Shown: positions 34,760 to 44,526, numbered from the stretch's first letter. The stretch: 64,000 nt of DNA from Skermanella aerolata KACC 11604 (GCF_000936425.1 NZ_AVFK01000004.1:1-64000), one strand, 5' to 3'. Program-made: numbers and translations. The notes: generated by a model not told the origin, from the sequence alone.

Positions 34760-35989
34760 TCACAAGGCCGGTTCCGCCCCGCGCTTCGGTAGCGCCAGCG
34801 CCGAGACGGCGCAGCACACCGCCATGACGCCGATCATCAGCACCATCGGGACGGGCGTGCCGTCCGATAGCCAGCCGACCAGCGCGCTGGCGGCGGCTCC
34901 CATGCCGAACTGGACGGTGCCGGCCAGTCCGGACGCTGCTCCCGCCATGCCGGGCACCACCGACATGGCTCCGGCCATCGCGTTGGCGCCGACCAGTCCC
35001 ATCATCGCCAGGTAGAAGAACAGCGGCACGACGATCCCCAGCAAGCCGAAGCTTCCCGTCGTCCCCAGCACCGCCAGGATCAGGCCGAAGCCGGCGCAGG
35101 CAAGGGCGCCCCATACCAGCGAGCGGTCCGACCCGATCGCCAGCACCAGCCGCCGGTTGACCATGTTGAAGACCATCATGCCGATGACGTTGATGCCGAA
35201 CAGGAAGCCGTAGAACTGCGGCGAGATGCCGAAATATTCGATGTAGACGAAGGGCGTCGCTGCGATATAGGCGAACATGCCGCCGGTGAAGAAGGCGCCG
35301 CTCAGCGTATAGGCCATGAAGGCGCGGTCGCCGAGCAGCCGCAGATAGCCCGAGAGCATGTCGCCGACCCCGATGCGCCGCCGCTTGTCGGCGTGCAGGC
35401 TTTCCGGAATCGTGTAAAGCCCCGCCAGCACGATCAGCCCGAAGACCGCCAGCCCCCAGAAGATCATCCGCCAGCCCGACCAGACCAGCACCTGTCCGCC
35501 CAGCAGCGGCGCCACCATCGGGGCGATCCCCATGATCAGCATCATCAGCGACAGCATGCGGGCGGCCTGATCCTGCGGGAACAGGTCGCGCACCATAGCC
35601 CGCGCTAGGACCGGAGCGGCACAGGCGCCGAACGCCTGGACGAAACGCCATAAAACCAGATGGTCGGCATCGGCGGTCAGCGCGCAGGCGACGCATCCGA
35701 CGATATACAGCACAATCCCGGCCACTATAGGTCCGCGCCGCCCGAACCGGTCTCCCAATGGCCCCCAGACGAGCTGTCCGATGCCGAAACCGAGGAAGAA
35801 GCTGGAAAGCGACAGCTGCACGGCCGCCGGCGGGGCCGCTAGGTCGCGCCCGATCGCGGGCAAGGCCGGCAGGTACATGTCGATGGCCAACGGCGCGAAG
35901 GCCATCAGGGAGCTGAGCACGACCGCCAGCCAGTGTGGATGAACGGGTGATTTGACGGGCGAAGCCCGTCCGTCGGAAAGCGATGCCAT
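34760..35989 (-). CDS. Bcr/CflA family multidrug MFS transporter
   Basis: A 409-residue, 12-helix drug/H+ antiporter. After a polar N-terminus it reads AVVLSSLMAFAPLAIDMYLPALPAIGRDL, the typical Bcr/CflA start, with the MFS loop motif WGPLGDRFGRRGPIVAG and the antiporter motif C-like segment MGIAPMVAPLLGGQVL. It exports drugs or metabolites. The gene is convergent with the receiver-like gene and divergent from the TRIC-type gene. Confidence 0.92.
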   Translation of the reverse strand: MASLSDGRASPVKSPVHPHWLAVVLSSLMAFAPLAIDMYLPALPAIGRDLAAPPAAVQLSLSSFFLGFGIGQLVWGPLGDRFGRRGPIVAGIVLYIVGCVACALTADADHLVLWRFVQAFGACAAPVLARAMVRDLFPQDQAARMLSLMMLIMGIAPMVAPLLGGQVLVWSGWRMIFWGLAVFGLIVLAGLYTIPESLHADKRRRIGVGDMLSGYLRLLGDRAFMAYTLSGAFFTGGMFAYIAATPFVYIEYFGISPQFYGFLFGINVIGMMVFNMVNRRLVLAIGSDRSLVWGALACAGFGLILAVLGTTGSFGLLGIVVPLFFYLAMMGLVGANAMAGAMSVVPGMAGAASGLAGTVQFGMGAAASALVGWLSDGTPVPMVLMIGVMAVCCAVSALALPKRGAEPAL

Positions 35990-36091
35990 TGGAACTTTGA
36001 ATCAGATGAGCCGGTATCGAAGGAGCATCGCACCGATGGAAGCCGGTGTATAGAAGCCGGGACCTGGACAAACCCGCATGGGAGGATCGCG

Positions 36092-36718
36092 TTGGAGCAG
36101 TGGATCGCATGGCTCGACCTGTGCGGCGTCGCCGTGTTCGCCGCCAGCGGCGCGCTTACGGCATCGCGCAAGCAGATGGACATCGTCGGCTTCTGCCTGA
36201 TCGCCACGGTCACCGGCATCGGCGGCGGGACTATCCGCGACCTGCTGCTGGGGCAAGGGGCCGTCTACTGGATCACGCAACCGGTCTATGTCCTGATCTG
36301 CATCGGCACCGGCATCGCGATCTTCTTCACCGCTCCCTACATCGAGTCGCGCTATCGCGTGCTGCTCTGGGCCGATGCCGCCGGTCTGGCGCTGTTCTGC
36401 GTCACGGGTGCCGAAAAGGCGCTGGAGGTCACCGGTTCGCTGCCGGTCTCCGTCATCATGGGCGTCATGACGGCGACTTTCGGCGGCGTCATCCGCGACG
36501 TGCTGTGCGCGGAGGTACCGCTGGTGCTGCGGAAGGAGATCTACGCGACGGCCGCCGCCGCCGGAGCGCTGGCGGATATCGGCCTGATCCTGTCCGGAGC
36601 GCCGCCGGTATGGGCGCAGGCAGCCGGTTTCGGGACCGCCTTCGCGATTCGCGCCGTCGGTATCGCCTTCGGCGTATCGCTGCCGGTTTACAAGTCGCGG
36701 CCGGGACGCGAATATTGA
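36092..36718 (+). CDS. Trimeric intracellular cation (TRIC) channel family protein
   Basis: A 208-residue membrane protein with seven hydrophobic helices and the internal repeat of the UPF0126/TRIC family: AASGALTASRKQMDIVGFCLIATVTGIGGGTIRDLLLG in the first half and VTGAEKAL, MGVMTATFGGVIRDVL in the second; GGGTIRD and GGVIRD are the conserved glycine motifs. Bacterial members conduct potassium or related cations in vitro. The start is TTG 36092, with GGGAGGA upstream. A FMN reductase gene follows 70 bases later. Confidence 0.88.
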   Translation: MEQWIAWLDLCGVAVFAASGALTASRKQMDIVGFCLIATVTGIGGGTIRDLLLGQGAVYWITQPVYVLICIGTGIAIFFTAPYIESRYRVLLWADAAGLALFCVTGAEKALEVTGSLPVSVIMGVMTATFGGVIRDVLCAEVPLVLRKEIYATAAAAGALADIGLILSGAPPVWAQAAGFGTAFAIRAVGIAFGVSLPVYKSRPGREY

Positions 36719-36788
36719 AGTATGTCACGGTCGCACCGCCGGCCCCACCGCCCTCGAATACTCAATCCCCCATACCGGAGCAGACATC

Positions 36789-37373
36789 ATGAGCGACCAG
36801 AAGACGACCCTGAAGGTCGTCAGCTTTTCGGGCAGCCTGCGCAAGGGGTCCATCAATACCGCGGCACTCCGCGCGCTGAAGGCGCTGGCCCCGGCCGATT
36901 TGGCAATCGACATCTTCGACCTGTCGGAAATCCCCCTCTACAACGACGACCTGCGCACCGGACCTGGCTATCCGGCCAGCGTCCAGTCCTTCCGCGAAGC
37001 CCTCAAGGCCGCCGACGGCGTGCTGATCGCGACGCCCGAATACAACTACTCGGTCCCCGGCGTGCTGAAGAATGCCATCGACTGGGCCTCGCGTCCGCCC
37101 GAGCAGCCGTTCGACGGCAAGCCGATCGGCATCCTGGGCGCCAGTCCGGGCGTGCTGGGGTCGTCCCGCGCGCAGTACCATCTGCGCCAGTGCTTCATCT
37201 ATCTCAATGGACAGGTGATGAACCGTCCGGAAGTCATGATCGGTCAGGCGAACTCCAAGTTCGACGCCGAAGGCAACCTGACGGACCAGGGAACCGCCGA
37301 TTTCCTCAAAGGGTTTCTGGCCGCTTTCGCGGACCATATACGCTACCACCAACGTGCTAGGTCCGGCTCCTAG
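36789..37373 (+). CDS. NADPH-dependent FMN reductase
   Basis: A 194-residue flavodoxin-fold reductase (ArsH/ChrR/azoreductase group). The flavin phosphate loop is SFSGSLRKGSINTAAL and the second motif TPEYNYSVPGVLKNAIDW, both standard. It reduces quinones, chromate or azo compounds with a tightly bound FMN. The ATG 36789 start gives the usual N-terminus. It is separated by 85 bases from the alcohol dehydrogenase gene. Confidence 0.92.
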   Translation: MSDQKTTLKVVSFSGSLRKGSINTAALRALKALAPADLAIDIFDLSEIPLYNDDLRTGPGYPASVQSFREALKAADGVLIATPEYNYSVPGVLKNAIDWASRPPEQPFDGKPIGILGASPGVLGSSRAQYHLRQCFIYLNGQVMNRPEVMIGQANSKFDAEGNLTDQGTADFLKGFLAAFADHIRYHQRARSGS

Positions 37374-37458
37374 ACCCTTGGAGGGTTGATTTGCCCGGAT
37401 GGATGGTTAAGCATCGAAGCACAAGGGAAGAAATGTCCGTGTTGGGAGGGATTTAATA

Positions 37459-38568
<1,110 letters not shown>

Positions 38569-38601
38569 ACTTCGCGCGCCCGTTTGGTGCGCAAAAGAAA
38601 A

Positions 38602-38640
38602 GCGCCGGCGGCGGGTCATCCCGCCGCCGGTGCTTTCTCT
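38602..38640 (+). terminator. Bidirectional intrinsic terminator
   Basis: A 14-bp stem (38602-38615 with 38620-38633, one mismatch) around a 4-base loop, followed by TTTCTCT on the plus strand. On the minus strand the hairpin is followed by a T-rich run from AAAAGAAAA at 38593-38601. It sits between the convergent frmA and the 111-residue protein gene. Confidence 0.88.
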
Positions 38641-38666
38641 CTGGCAGGCTCTTTATGCCGGCAGGC

Positions 38667-39002
38667 TCAACCGGCGCGACCGGGCCGTCCCCTTGGTGGA
38701 AAGCGGCTGGACGTCGACCTCATCTCGCCGCGCGCTCCCGATCCCGTATCGTCGTCGTCGGGGCGGTTCGCCTGACGCTCGCGCTTGTTCTCGGCCTCCG
38801 CGCTGGCGATGGTCGACTCCATTTCCCTGATCCGCTCCCTCAGCGGGGCAATTACCGAGCCATCGGGCTTGCGGGCCATGAATTGCTCGAGATCGTGCTT
38901 CAGCCGGGCTAACTGGCTTTTCAGCAACGGTACATTGGGCTTGGCGTTAGGATTGGGCTTGGCGCCGCCAACTCGGTAGGCTTGCTCCTCGTACTTACTC
39001 AC
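38667..39002 (-). CDS. Hypothetical coiled-coil protein
   Basis: A 111-residue hydrophilic protein. Residues 25-75 (LLKSQLARLKHDLEQFMARK, LRERIREMESTIASAEAENK) have a clear heptad pattern and should form a coiled coil or helical hairpin; both ends are low in complexity and rich in Pro, Asn, Arg and Gly. No family was recognised. ATG 39002 has AGGAGG seven to eight bases upstream. It is convergent with frmA. Confidence 0.6.
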   Translation of the reverse strand: MSKYEEQAYRVGGAKPNPNAKPNVPLLKSQLARLKHDLEQFMARKPDGSVIAPLRERIREMESTIASAEAENKRERQANRPDDDDTGSGARGEMRSTSSRFPPRGRPGRAG

Positions 39003-39214
39003 GGCATCCCTCCTGTTTCACCCCGACAATACACGTGTACCGTCCGGCGTACCATCCCGCACGAAAGAGACATAGGCACGCATGTCAGCCGGATGAGTGC
39101 GCGAATACCTCAAGATGTTTTGATGGATCGGATCGGCGGCTTCAAAACAATGCTTGATCGAAGCAGGGGAGCCACGGTCATGACCCAGCCCGAATCGGAC
39201 GCCCTGATCTGGCT

Positions 39215-39250
39215 GGACGCCACCCGGCGAAGCGTCGCCGGGTGGCGTCC
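39215..39250 (-). terminator. Perfect 16-bp stem-loop downstream of the Tim44-domain gene
   Basis: GGACGCCACCCGGCGA (39215-39230) is the exact reverse complement of 39235-39250, around the loop AGCG. There is no T-run on either side, so it is a stable hairpin that may act as a processing or rho-assisted end for the minus-strand Tim44-domain transcript (stop at 39274). Confidence 0.55.
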
Positions 39251-39273
39251 ATGGCTTCAAGCCCAGGATCGCA

Positions 39274-40281
39274 TCAGGACTGCTGGATGGCGGAGAGTAC
39301 CCAGCCGCCGCCGGCAGGACGCTGGAAGGTCCAGATCTCGACGCCTTCCGACGGCTTCGTGCGGTCGCCGTCGACCACCTGTTCGTCCGCCTTGTTGACC
39401 GTATAGTCCACCAGTCCGTAACGCAGGGCCACGGTGGCGTAATCGACCGCGCCTTCGCGCCACGACTCGGCCAGGTCGCCCTGAAGCAGTTTCACGTCCT
39501 CGATCCGGTTGACGACGCCGCGCGCGGCGTTGTCGTCCAGTTCCTGCGCGAAGTAGCCGGCCATTTCCGGCGTCGTCAGAGACCGGATCGCCGCCTTGTC
39601 CTCACGACCATAGGCGGTCTGGATCTCGCGCAGCAGCTTTTCGAACGCTTCGTAATCGGCAGGACCGATTCCGACGCCATCGACGCCCTTCGGCGTCTTG
39701 ACGGTGCGGGAGGCCGCTGCGGCTCCGCCGCCGCCGGTCCTGCCGTAGCCGGCGGGACCCTGTTCGCGGTTGAGTGGACCGCCGTTGAGCGGGCCACGGT
39801 TCATTGGACCGCCGGCGCCCGCCATGGCGGGCTGGTTGCGGCGCTGGAAGAAGCGCACCGCCAGCCAGATCAGTCCGCCGATCAGGGCGATCTGGAGCAG
39901 CAAGCCGATGATCGAGGCGATGCCACCCAGACCGCCGAATAACCCACCGCCCAGGAGCATGCCGAACAGGCCGGCGCCCAGAAGGCCGCCCGCCAGCCCG
40001 CCGAAGAAGCCACGCCGGGCGGGAGCTTGCTGCTGCATGCCGGCACCCGGGGCCCCCGGACGCGCCGCCGACGGCTGTTCGGTGGCGGAGCGCTGCATCG
40101 GGGCTGCGGTGCCCGGCGCCGTGTTGGTCGTGGCTGGGGCGTCGTATGTCCTGCTGCCACGGCTGCCCATGCTGCTGCCTTTGCCGGCGCGCGCATCGAC
40201 CGCGGTCGTGGCGGCGATGGACAGGAGGGCTGCGAGAACGACGACCGTCCGGCTGCGCCGGGATTTATTGTTCTGGGTCAT
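39274..40281 (-). CDS. Tim44-like domain-containing protein
   Basis: A 335-residue exported or membrane protein. Residues 1-31 are a signal peptide ending in AVDARA; residues 32-90 are a low-complexity linker; residues about 90-145 are glycine-rich hydrophobic helices (FFGGLAGGLLGAGLFGMLLGGGLFGG then GLLLQIALIGGLIWLAVRFFQRR); residues about 200-335 are a Tim44-like domain (YEAFEKLLREIQTAYGREDKAAIRSLTTPEM, YGLVDYTVNKADEQVVDGD, EIWTFQRPAGGGWVLSAIQQ). Bacterial members are widespread in alphaproteobacteria and may relate to envelope protein handling. It is monocistronic. Confidence 0.9.
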   Translation of the reverse strand: MTQNNKSRRSRTVVVLAALLSIAATTAVDARAGKGSSMGSRGSRTYDAPATTNTAPGTAAPMQRSATEQPSAARPGAPGAGMQQQAPARRGFFGGLAGGLLGAGLFGMLLGGGLFGGLGGIASIIGLLLQIALIGGLIWLAVRFFQRRNQPAMAGAGGPMNRGPLNGGPLNREQGPAGYGRTGGGGAAAASRTVKTPKGVDGVGIGPADYEAFEKLLREIQTAYGREDKAAIRSLTTPEMAGYFAQELDDNAARGVVNRIEDVKLLQGDLAESWREGAVDYATVALRYGLVDYTVNKADEQVVDGDRTKPSEGVEIWTFQRPAGGGWVLSAIQQS

Positions 40282-40392
40282 GACCTGTTTCTGTGGTGCC
40301 TGCCAGGATGGTTCTCGCTCCTATATAGGGTCGCTTGCGCATTTTTTCAGCGATTATGGCAAGCACGCCGTCATCTATTCCATATCGTGGGG

Positions 40393-40761
40393 TCACCGCG
40401 CACGCCTCTGATCGTCCAGGGCTTGCAGCGACTGGGCTTTCTGGCGAGTCAGGTCGGCCTGCGCTTCGAAATAGTCCGCGTCGGGATCGCCGATCTCGCC
40501 GTAGCCGCGTGCCGGCCTGACGCGCTCGCTGAACGGGTCGCTCATCGTCAGAAGAGGGGCCGAACCGGGACCGAGCAGGTCGCGGTCATCCGGCAATGTG
40601 GTGAGATTGCTGGAATAAGCGGGTGCGCCCGAGGCATCCCGGAAGGTGTCGTAGGGTGTTACGCCCTGAGCCTGCGCCAGACCGGATGCCGAAAGGAGCG
40701 AGGCCACCATGGATACAACGAGCACTGACGCACGAGGCGCTGCCTGTAACGGAAACTGCAT
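40393..40761 (-). CDS. Hypothetical secreted protein
   Basis: A 122-residue protein. ATG 40761 gives AGGAG an eight-base spacing; ATG 40767 is too close to it. The N-terminus is a signal peptide (VLVVSMVASLLSASGLAQAQG, cleavage probably after AQA). The mature part is short and polar, with SDPFSERVRPARGYGEIGDPDADYFEAQADL and a helical, charged C-terminus. No family was recognised. Confidence 0.6.
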   Translation of the reverse strand: MQFPLQAAPRASVLVVSMVASLLSASGLAQAQGVTPYDTFRDASGAPAYSSNLTTLPDDRDLLGPGSAPLLTMSDPFSERVRPARGYGEIGDPDADYFEAQADLTRQKAQSLQALDDQRRAR

Positions 40762-40863
40762 GGACATCGCTCCTGGAGATGGATCGGGAACCGTGGAGCT
40801 TAAGGCCGCCACGCCTCGCCGGGGCCGGCCCAGCGGAGGTATCTCCGGAGCTTTCCCGCCGCT

Positions 40864-41106
40864 CTATCGCGGGTATACGATCCTGTCGTCGTTCAGCAGA
40901 TGGAATCCCTCGCCCGATGAACTGGATCGGCTCAGGACGATGGCGACGCCCCGGTTGCGCAAGGCGTCGCGCGCATGTCCCGATTCGGCGGCTTCCGGAC
41001 CGTCTATCGGCAGCAGCCGGTTTAGTTCGGCTATCGTAATGCTCCCGTGCCGCCGGCCGATATCCAGCAGCCGCAGAAACGGAAAGCCGCGAACGACCGA
41101 TCCCAT
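40864..41106 (-). CDS. Stand-alone sigma-70 region 1.1-like protein
   Basis: An 80-residue protein. Residues 11-60 (LRLLDIGRRHGSITIAELNRLLP, then a gap and ALRNRGVAIVLS) follow the pattern of sigma factor region 1.1, in which G-x-I/L-T-x-x-E-L/I-N-x-x-LP is followed by a helix and L-x-x-x-G-I. No other sigma region is present. In primary sigma factors region 1.1 occupies the DNA channel of RNA polymerase holoenzyme; a free copy could act as a DNA mimic or regulator, which is inference. The assignment rests on this motif pattern. Confidence 0.55.
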   Translation of the reverse strand: MGSVVRGFPFLRLLDIGRRHGSITIAELNRLLPIDGPEAAESGHARDALRNRGVAIVLSRSSSSGEGFHLLNDDRIVYPR

Positions 41107-41397
41107 GATGAATGCTCCGTCTTAACCTTGATTAATTTCATTAACATCTATTGCGACATAAAGTTACTTAGGCGTTTGAAAGCAGAAGCGTGCAGTTATA
41201 CCAGGGACTGAAGACATTGACCTGTATGGACGGTGTTTGTTGGGCCACGGCCCAAGCTACGAAGCAGGAGCCTGTAGGTTGGGCCGTGGCCCAACACTTG
41301 CCGACCGCCGGTCAAACTCTTCGGCTCCTGGTATTACTCCGAAAACTTCGGCCCAGGGGTCCTGTCGGAAATTAGTCTTATAGACCGCCGTCCGACG
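41107..41397. other. Intergenic region holding palindromic element copy B
   Basis: This 291-bp gap between the sigma-1.1-like gene and the PhyH gene is mostly occupied by copy B of the 137-bp element. The bases just after it (41341-41360, AAACTTCGGCCCAGGGGT) resemble the end of an element again, as if a third, partial end were present. The first 80 bases are AT-rich and upstream of the sigma-1.1-like gene, so probably hold its promoter. Confidence 0.55.
41198..41334 (-). repeat. 137-bp nested-palindrome element, copy B
   Basis: Same length and structure as the copy at 16887-17023, with ATACCAGG and CCTGGTAT ends. Its outer arms match copy A in reverse complement (the arm with GACCGCCGGTCAAACTC is now on the right), whereas the central 13-base loop GAAGCAGGAGCCT has the same orientation as in copy A. 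The core is thus inverted relative to the arms. One base differs between its two central arms (AAGCTAC against GTAGGTT). Confidence 0.85.
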
Positions 41398-42324
41398 CTA
41401 GCCGACGACGCTGTGCAGCGTCGTGGAAAGCACCTTCTTGATCGAGCGCTGGACCCTGCTGGTCAGCTTGCTGTCGAAGGCCTGCTGCCGCTGAAGTCGG
41501 GCGGTAGGCTTGTGGCTGTTCCAATCGTAGTCGACCGGCACCACGACTTCGTCCATCTCGACCGCGAACACCAGCGAATAGACCTTACGGGGACCACGCG
41601 ACAGGTTGGGGCCGGCCGCGTGAAGGGTGCGGCTGTGATGGATCGAGACGCCGCCCTTGGGCAGCGGTGCGAAGACCGCTTCGTCGTTGTCGACGTCTAT
41701 CGCTTCCAGGCCCTCGATCCGCTGGTCGTTCTGGTAGTTGCGGTGCTGGAGCATGCCGGTCAGGTGGCTGCCGGGGATGAACTTCAGGCAGCCGTTGTCG
41801 GGGCTGACCTCCTGAAGGGGGAGCCAGACCGTGATGTTCTCGATCCGGCTGCCGGCGCGGTGGAAGGCCTGGTCCTGATGCCAGGGCGTCTGCGAATCGG
41901 GACGCACCGGCTTGTTGATCCCGTGGTCGAAGGAGAAATGCGCGGTCGGCCCAAGCAGTTGCCGGGCGAGCGCGTCGGCATTGGCCCAGAAACTGGTCCG
42001 CAGAAGTTCGGGAGCGTATTTTGTGAGATGAAGCATTTGCGGCAGCTTGAAGTCGCCGTTCTGTTCGGAACCTGCCATGTCGTAGAAATGGCCTTCCTTC
42101 CAGCCCGCCCGGACGTCGAACAGGTGCCGGAAGATGCGCTCGATCTCGTCGACTTCCGCAGGATCGATGAATTCCGGAATGCTTAGGTGTCCCTGTTCCC
42201 AGAACGTTTCGGCCTGCTGCTTGCTGAGCGTCAGGTGCGGGGTCTGTTTCACCAATTGCCAATGAATATTGAATGGGAGTGTTTTGCCAAGAACCGAGTC
42301 CAACACGGGCACCTCGACCTCCAT
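41398..42324 (-). CDS. Phytanoyl-CoA dioxygenase (PhyH) family protein
   Basis: A 308-residue Fe(II)/2-oxoglutarate-dependent oxygenase. The HxD iron motif is in TPWHQDQAFHRAG (His149, Asp151); VWLPLQEVSPDNGCLKFIPGSH is the classic family segment; the distal His lies in VSIHHSRTLHAAGPN and the 2-oxoglutarate Arg in SRGPRKVYSLVFAVE. The substrate is unknown; family members hydroxylate lipids, ectoine or secondary metabolites. It is a single gene with an AT-rich leader. Confidence 0.9.
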   Translation of the reverse strand: MEVEVPVLDSVLGKTLPFNIHWQLVKQTPHLTLSKQQAETFWEQGHLSIPEFIDPAEVDEIERIFRHLFDVRAGWKEGHFYDMAGSEQNGDFKLPQMLHLTKYAPELLRTSFWANADALARQLLGPTAHFSFDHGINKPVRPDSQTPWHQDQAFHRAGSRIENITVWLPLQEVSPDNGCLKFIPGSHLTGMLQHRNYQNDQRIEGLEAIDVDNDEAVFAPLPKGGVSIHHSRTLHAAGPNLSRGPRKVYSLVFAVEMDEVVVPVDYDWNSHKPTARLQRQQAFDSKLTSRVQRSIKKVLSTTLHSVVG

Positions 42325-42524
42325 TAAGGATTTGTCTAAATCTTCAACTTGAGATCGATCCTTTCACATCGATTGCAGTATTTGGAAACCGAAAGGTGTT
42401 CTAATACTTGATGGCGAAATCCGCGTTCCGTCGGTCATCACGGGAGCGACACGCCGATACCTCCGCCGCGTCGCTCCTCATAGTAGTCGTATAATATTCA
42501 GGTGAGTCTCGAAGATCCGAAAGC

Positions 42525-43853
42525 TTAGAACTTATAGCGTAGAGCGGCCGCAAAGATGTCGACGCTGCCCTCGGACATGGCGCGGGTATTGGTGGACAGC
42601 GCCGCTGCCGCCCCGGTCTGGCTCGTGTTCACGTCGGCATCGTCGATAAAGACGTGGGTATAGGCGACATCCACCGTGAAGCTGTCCGACACGTCGTAGG
42701 ACAATCCGGCGCTCAGCCAGTACCGGTCGCCGTCCGGCGTACGGGTAGACCGGAAGCCATCCACGGTGGGGGTCTCGTCGTACTGGAAACCGCCGCGCAC
42801 CGTCCAGGCGTCGTCAACCTTGTACTGCGCGCCGAGCGCGACGGAGAAGGTGTCCTGGTAGTTCTGTGTAACCACCTGGTCCGCCAGGCCGGAACGCTTG
42901 ACCCGGATCTCCTTGAAGCTGCTCCAGCCGTACCAGTTGTACTCCGCCATGACCGTCAGGGCAGGCGTCACGTCATGGGCGAAACCGACCGCGATGATAT
43001 CGGGCAGATCCAGGTCGGCGGAGCCCGGCAGGTTGCTGAGCGAGGTGCCGGCCCGGTTCAGCTTGACGTCGCCTTCCAGCGTGTGGTCGATCTTGGACCG
43101 GTAATGGATGCCGACCCGCGTGGTCGGGAGCGGCTCGAACAGGATGCCGACATTGTAGCCCACGGCCCAATCGTCGCCCTCGACGTTGGAGATGATGTCC
43201 GGGCCGGTGCCGGCGAAGATGGCGTTGGTCAGCTTGGCGTCGGCGTACTGGATGTCGATGCCGCCGCCGATCGACACCCAATCGAGCACCTTGTAGGCGA
43301 CGCTGGGGGCGATATCGATCGTCAGGAGATCGGTCTCGATCGAGTCGTAGCGGCCGAACCAGTCGGCATTGTACTTGTTCGCCAGACCGAACGGCGCCGA
43401 GACGCCAAGCCCGACCCACAGATCGCGGTCCATCAGCGGATAGGCGAAATAGGCGTTGGGGACAGGCGTCGGATCGTAGGGATTGCCGCCGTCGCTGCCG
43501 CCGATCGGACGGGTCACGGCGCCGGCCGGTGTCCGGACCGACGCCGACGAACCCCTGTTCTCCAGATCGGCGCGGGGCACCAGCAGATGGGCGCCGGCCG
43601 TCGCTTCCGGTCCCTGGAGCCGGGTCATGCCGGCGGGATTGAAGAAGATCGTGCTGGCGTCTTCCGCCATGGCCGATTCGCCGGCGAAGGCCCGGCCCAG
43701 TCCGGTAACGCTTTGCTCCTTGATATAGAAGCCGGCCGCGCTTGCCGGCTGCGCGCCGGCCAGCAGCGCCAGAACAGACGTGACGGCCAAGCGGCTGGCA
43801 AAGGGACTGGCAGACGCGGCTAAGGGTCTGGAAACGTCGCCGAAACGCTTCAT
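42525..43853 (-). CDS. OmpP1/FadL family outer membrane transporter
   Basis: A 442-residue beta-barrel for uptake of long-chain fatty acids or aromatic hydrocarbons. A signal peptide ends in GAQPASA, and the mature protein begins AGFYIKEQSVTGLGRAFAGESAMAEDASTIFFNPAGMTRL, the plug region with the conserved NPA signature. The barrel strands end with a terminal aromatic residue (ALRYKF). A perfect GTTTACGTAAAC palindrome lies 84 bases upstream of the start and may be an operator. Confidence 0.93.
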   Translation of the reverse strand: MKRFGDVSRPLAASASPFASRLAVTSVLALLAGAQPASAAGFYIKEQSVTGLGRAFAGESAMAEDASTIFFNPAGMTRLQGPEATAGAHLLVPRADLENRGSSASVRTPAGAVTRPIGGSDGGNPYDPTPVPNAYFAYPLMDRDLWVGLGVSAPFGLANKYNADWFGRYDSIETDLLTIDIAPSVAYKVLDWVSIGGGIDIQYADAKLTNAIFAGTGPDIISNVEGDDWAVGYNVGILFEPLPTTRVGIHYRSKIDHTLEGDVKLNRAGTSLSNLPGSADLDLPDIIAVGFAHDVTPALTVMAEYNWYGWSSFKEIRVKRSGLADQVVTQNYQDTFSVALGAQYKVDDAWTVRGGFQYDETPTVDGFRSTRTPDGDRYWLSAGLSYDVSDSFTVDVAYTHVFIDDADVNTSQTGAAAALSTNTRAMSEGSVDIFAAALRYKF

Positions 43854-43936
43854 GGATCATTACCTCCCAAGGATGCTCTTCATTCCGCCTGTTTTTTGAC
43901 CAGTAATGGCGGCTTCGACTGAAACGGGTACATACA

Positions 43937-43948
43937 GTTTACGTAAAC
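43937..43948. promoter_or_regulatory. Palindromic putative operator upstream of the fadL-type gene
   Basis: GTTTACGTAAAC is a perfect 12-bp palindrome within the 238-bp region before the FadL-type gene. It resembles the TTTACGTAAA-type sites described, as I recall, for regulators of fatty acid and branched-chain amino acid catabolism in proteobacteria (LiuR and similar). The position fits promoter control of lipid uptake. Confidence 0.5.
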
Positions 43949-43998
43949 GTCAACTGGTCTCTTGAGCTGGATGCGCTGGGCGTGGGGGCGTTTTTTAA

Positions 43999-44035
43999 GG
44001 GCGGAGGGAGCGCACGGATATCCGGCGCTCCGCCC
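43999..44035 (-). terminator. Strong stem-loop downstream of the CBS-domain gene
   Basis: GGGCGGAG (43999-44006) pairs with CTCCGCCC (44028-44035), with inner GCGC/GCGC pairs and a CGGATATCCG core. It lies 57 bases after the stop of the minus-strand CBS gene. The T6 run is on the wrong side for a classical minus-strand terminator, so it is called a stem-loop that may end transcription. Confidence 0.45.
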
Positions 44036-44091
44036 ACCGATCAGAGACCGGCGAGAGCGACAGGGGTAGCGGGAGGAGACGGGCTATCCGG

Positions 44092-44526
44092 TCAGCCCTG
44101 GCCGGTGACGTAGCCGCGCAGGGTTTCCACTTCCAGTTCGGTGTCGTCCAGCCGCTGCTTGACCACGTCGCCGATGCTGATCATGCCCAGCAACTTGCCG
44201 CCGTCCACAACGGGAAGGTGGCGGAATCGCCGCGTGGTCATCGTCGTCATGACTTCCGCGATGGTATCGTTGGGCGAGCACTGCTGGACCTCGCGGGTCA
44301 TCAGCGAGCCGACCGTGTGGCTAAGCGCATCCGCGCCATGCTTGGCGAGCGCCCGGATGATGTCCCGTTCGGAGATGATGCCCCGGATACCCTCGCCGCC
44401 GTCCATCACCAGGATGGCGCCGATGCGGTTCTCGGTCAGCAGTTTGGTGGCGTCGGCGATGGTGTGGTCGGGCGTGATGGAAATGACGCCCGACCCCTTG
44501 CGCTTGATGACTGCTGCGACATGCAT
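44092..44526 (-). CDS. CBS domain-containing protein
   Basis: A 144-residue protein made of two CBS domains forming one Bateman module: first VISITPDHTIADATKLLTENRIGAILVMDGGEGIRGIISERDIIRAL, second VQQCSPNDTIAEVMTTMTTRRFRHLPVVDGGKLLGMISIGDVVKQR. Such modules sense adenine nucleotides or related ligands and regulate partners. The ATG at 44526 has AAGGAGGAG upstream. It is a very common stand-alone gene in alphaproteobacteria. Confidence 0.93.
   Translation of the reverse strand: MHVAAVIKRKGSGVISITPDHTIADATKLLTENRIGAILVMDGGEGIRGIISERDIIRALAKHGADALSHTVGSLMTREVQQCSPNDTIAEVMTTMTTRRFRHLPVVDGGKLLGMISIGDVVKQRLDDTELEVETLRGYVTGQG

Noticed and set aside
38982-39398. 138-residue plus-strand frame over the Tim44 3' end
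   Set aside because: Arg-rich, no ribosome site, and it crosses the perfect hairpin and the Tim44-domain gene end.
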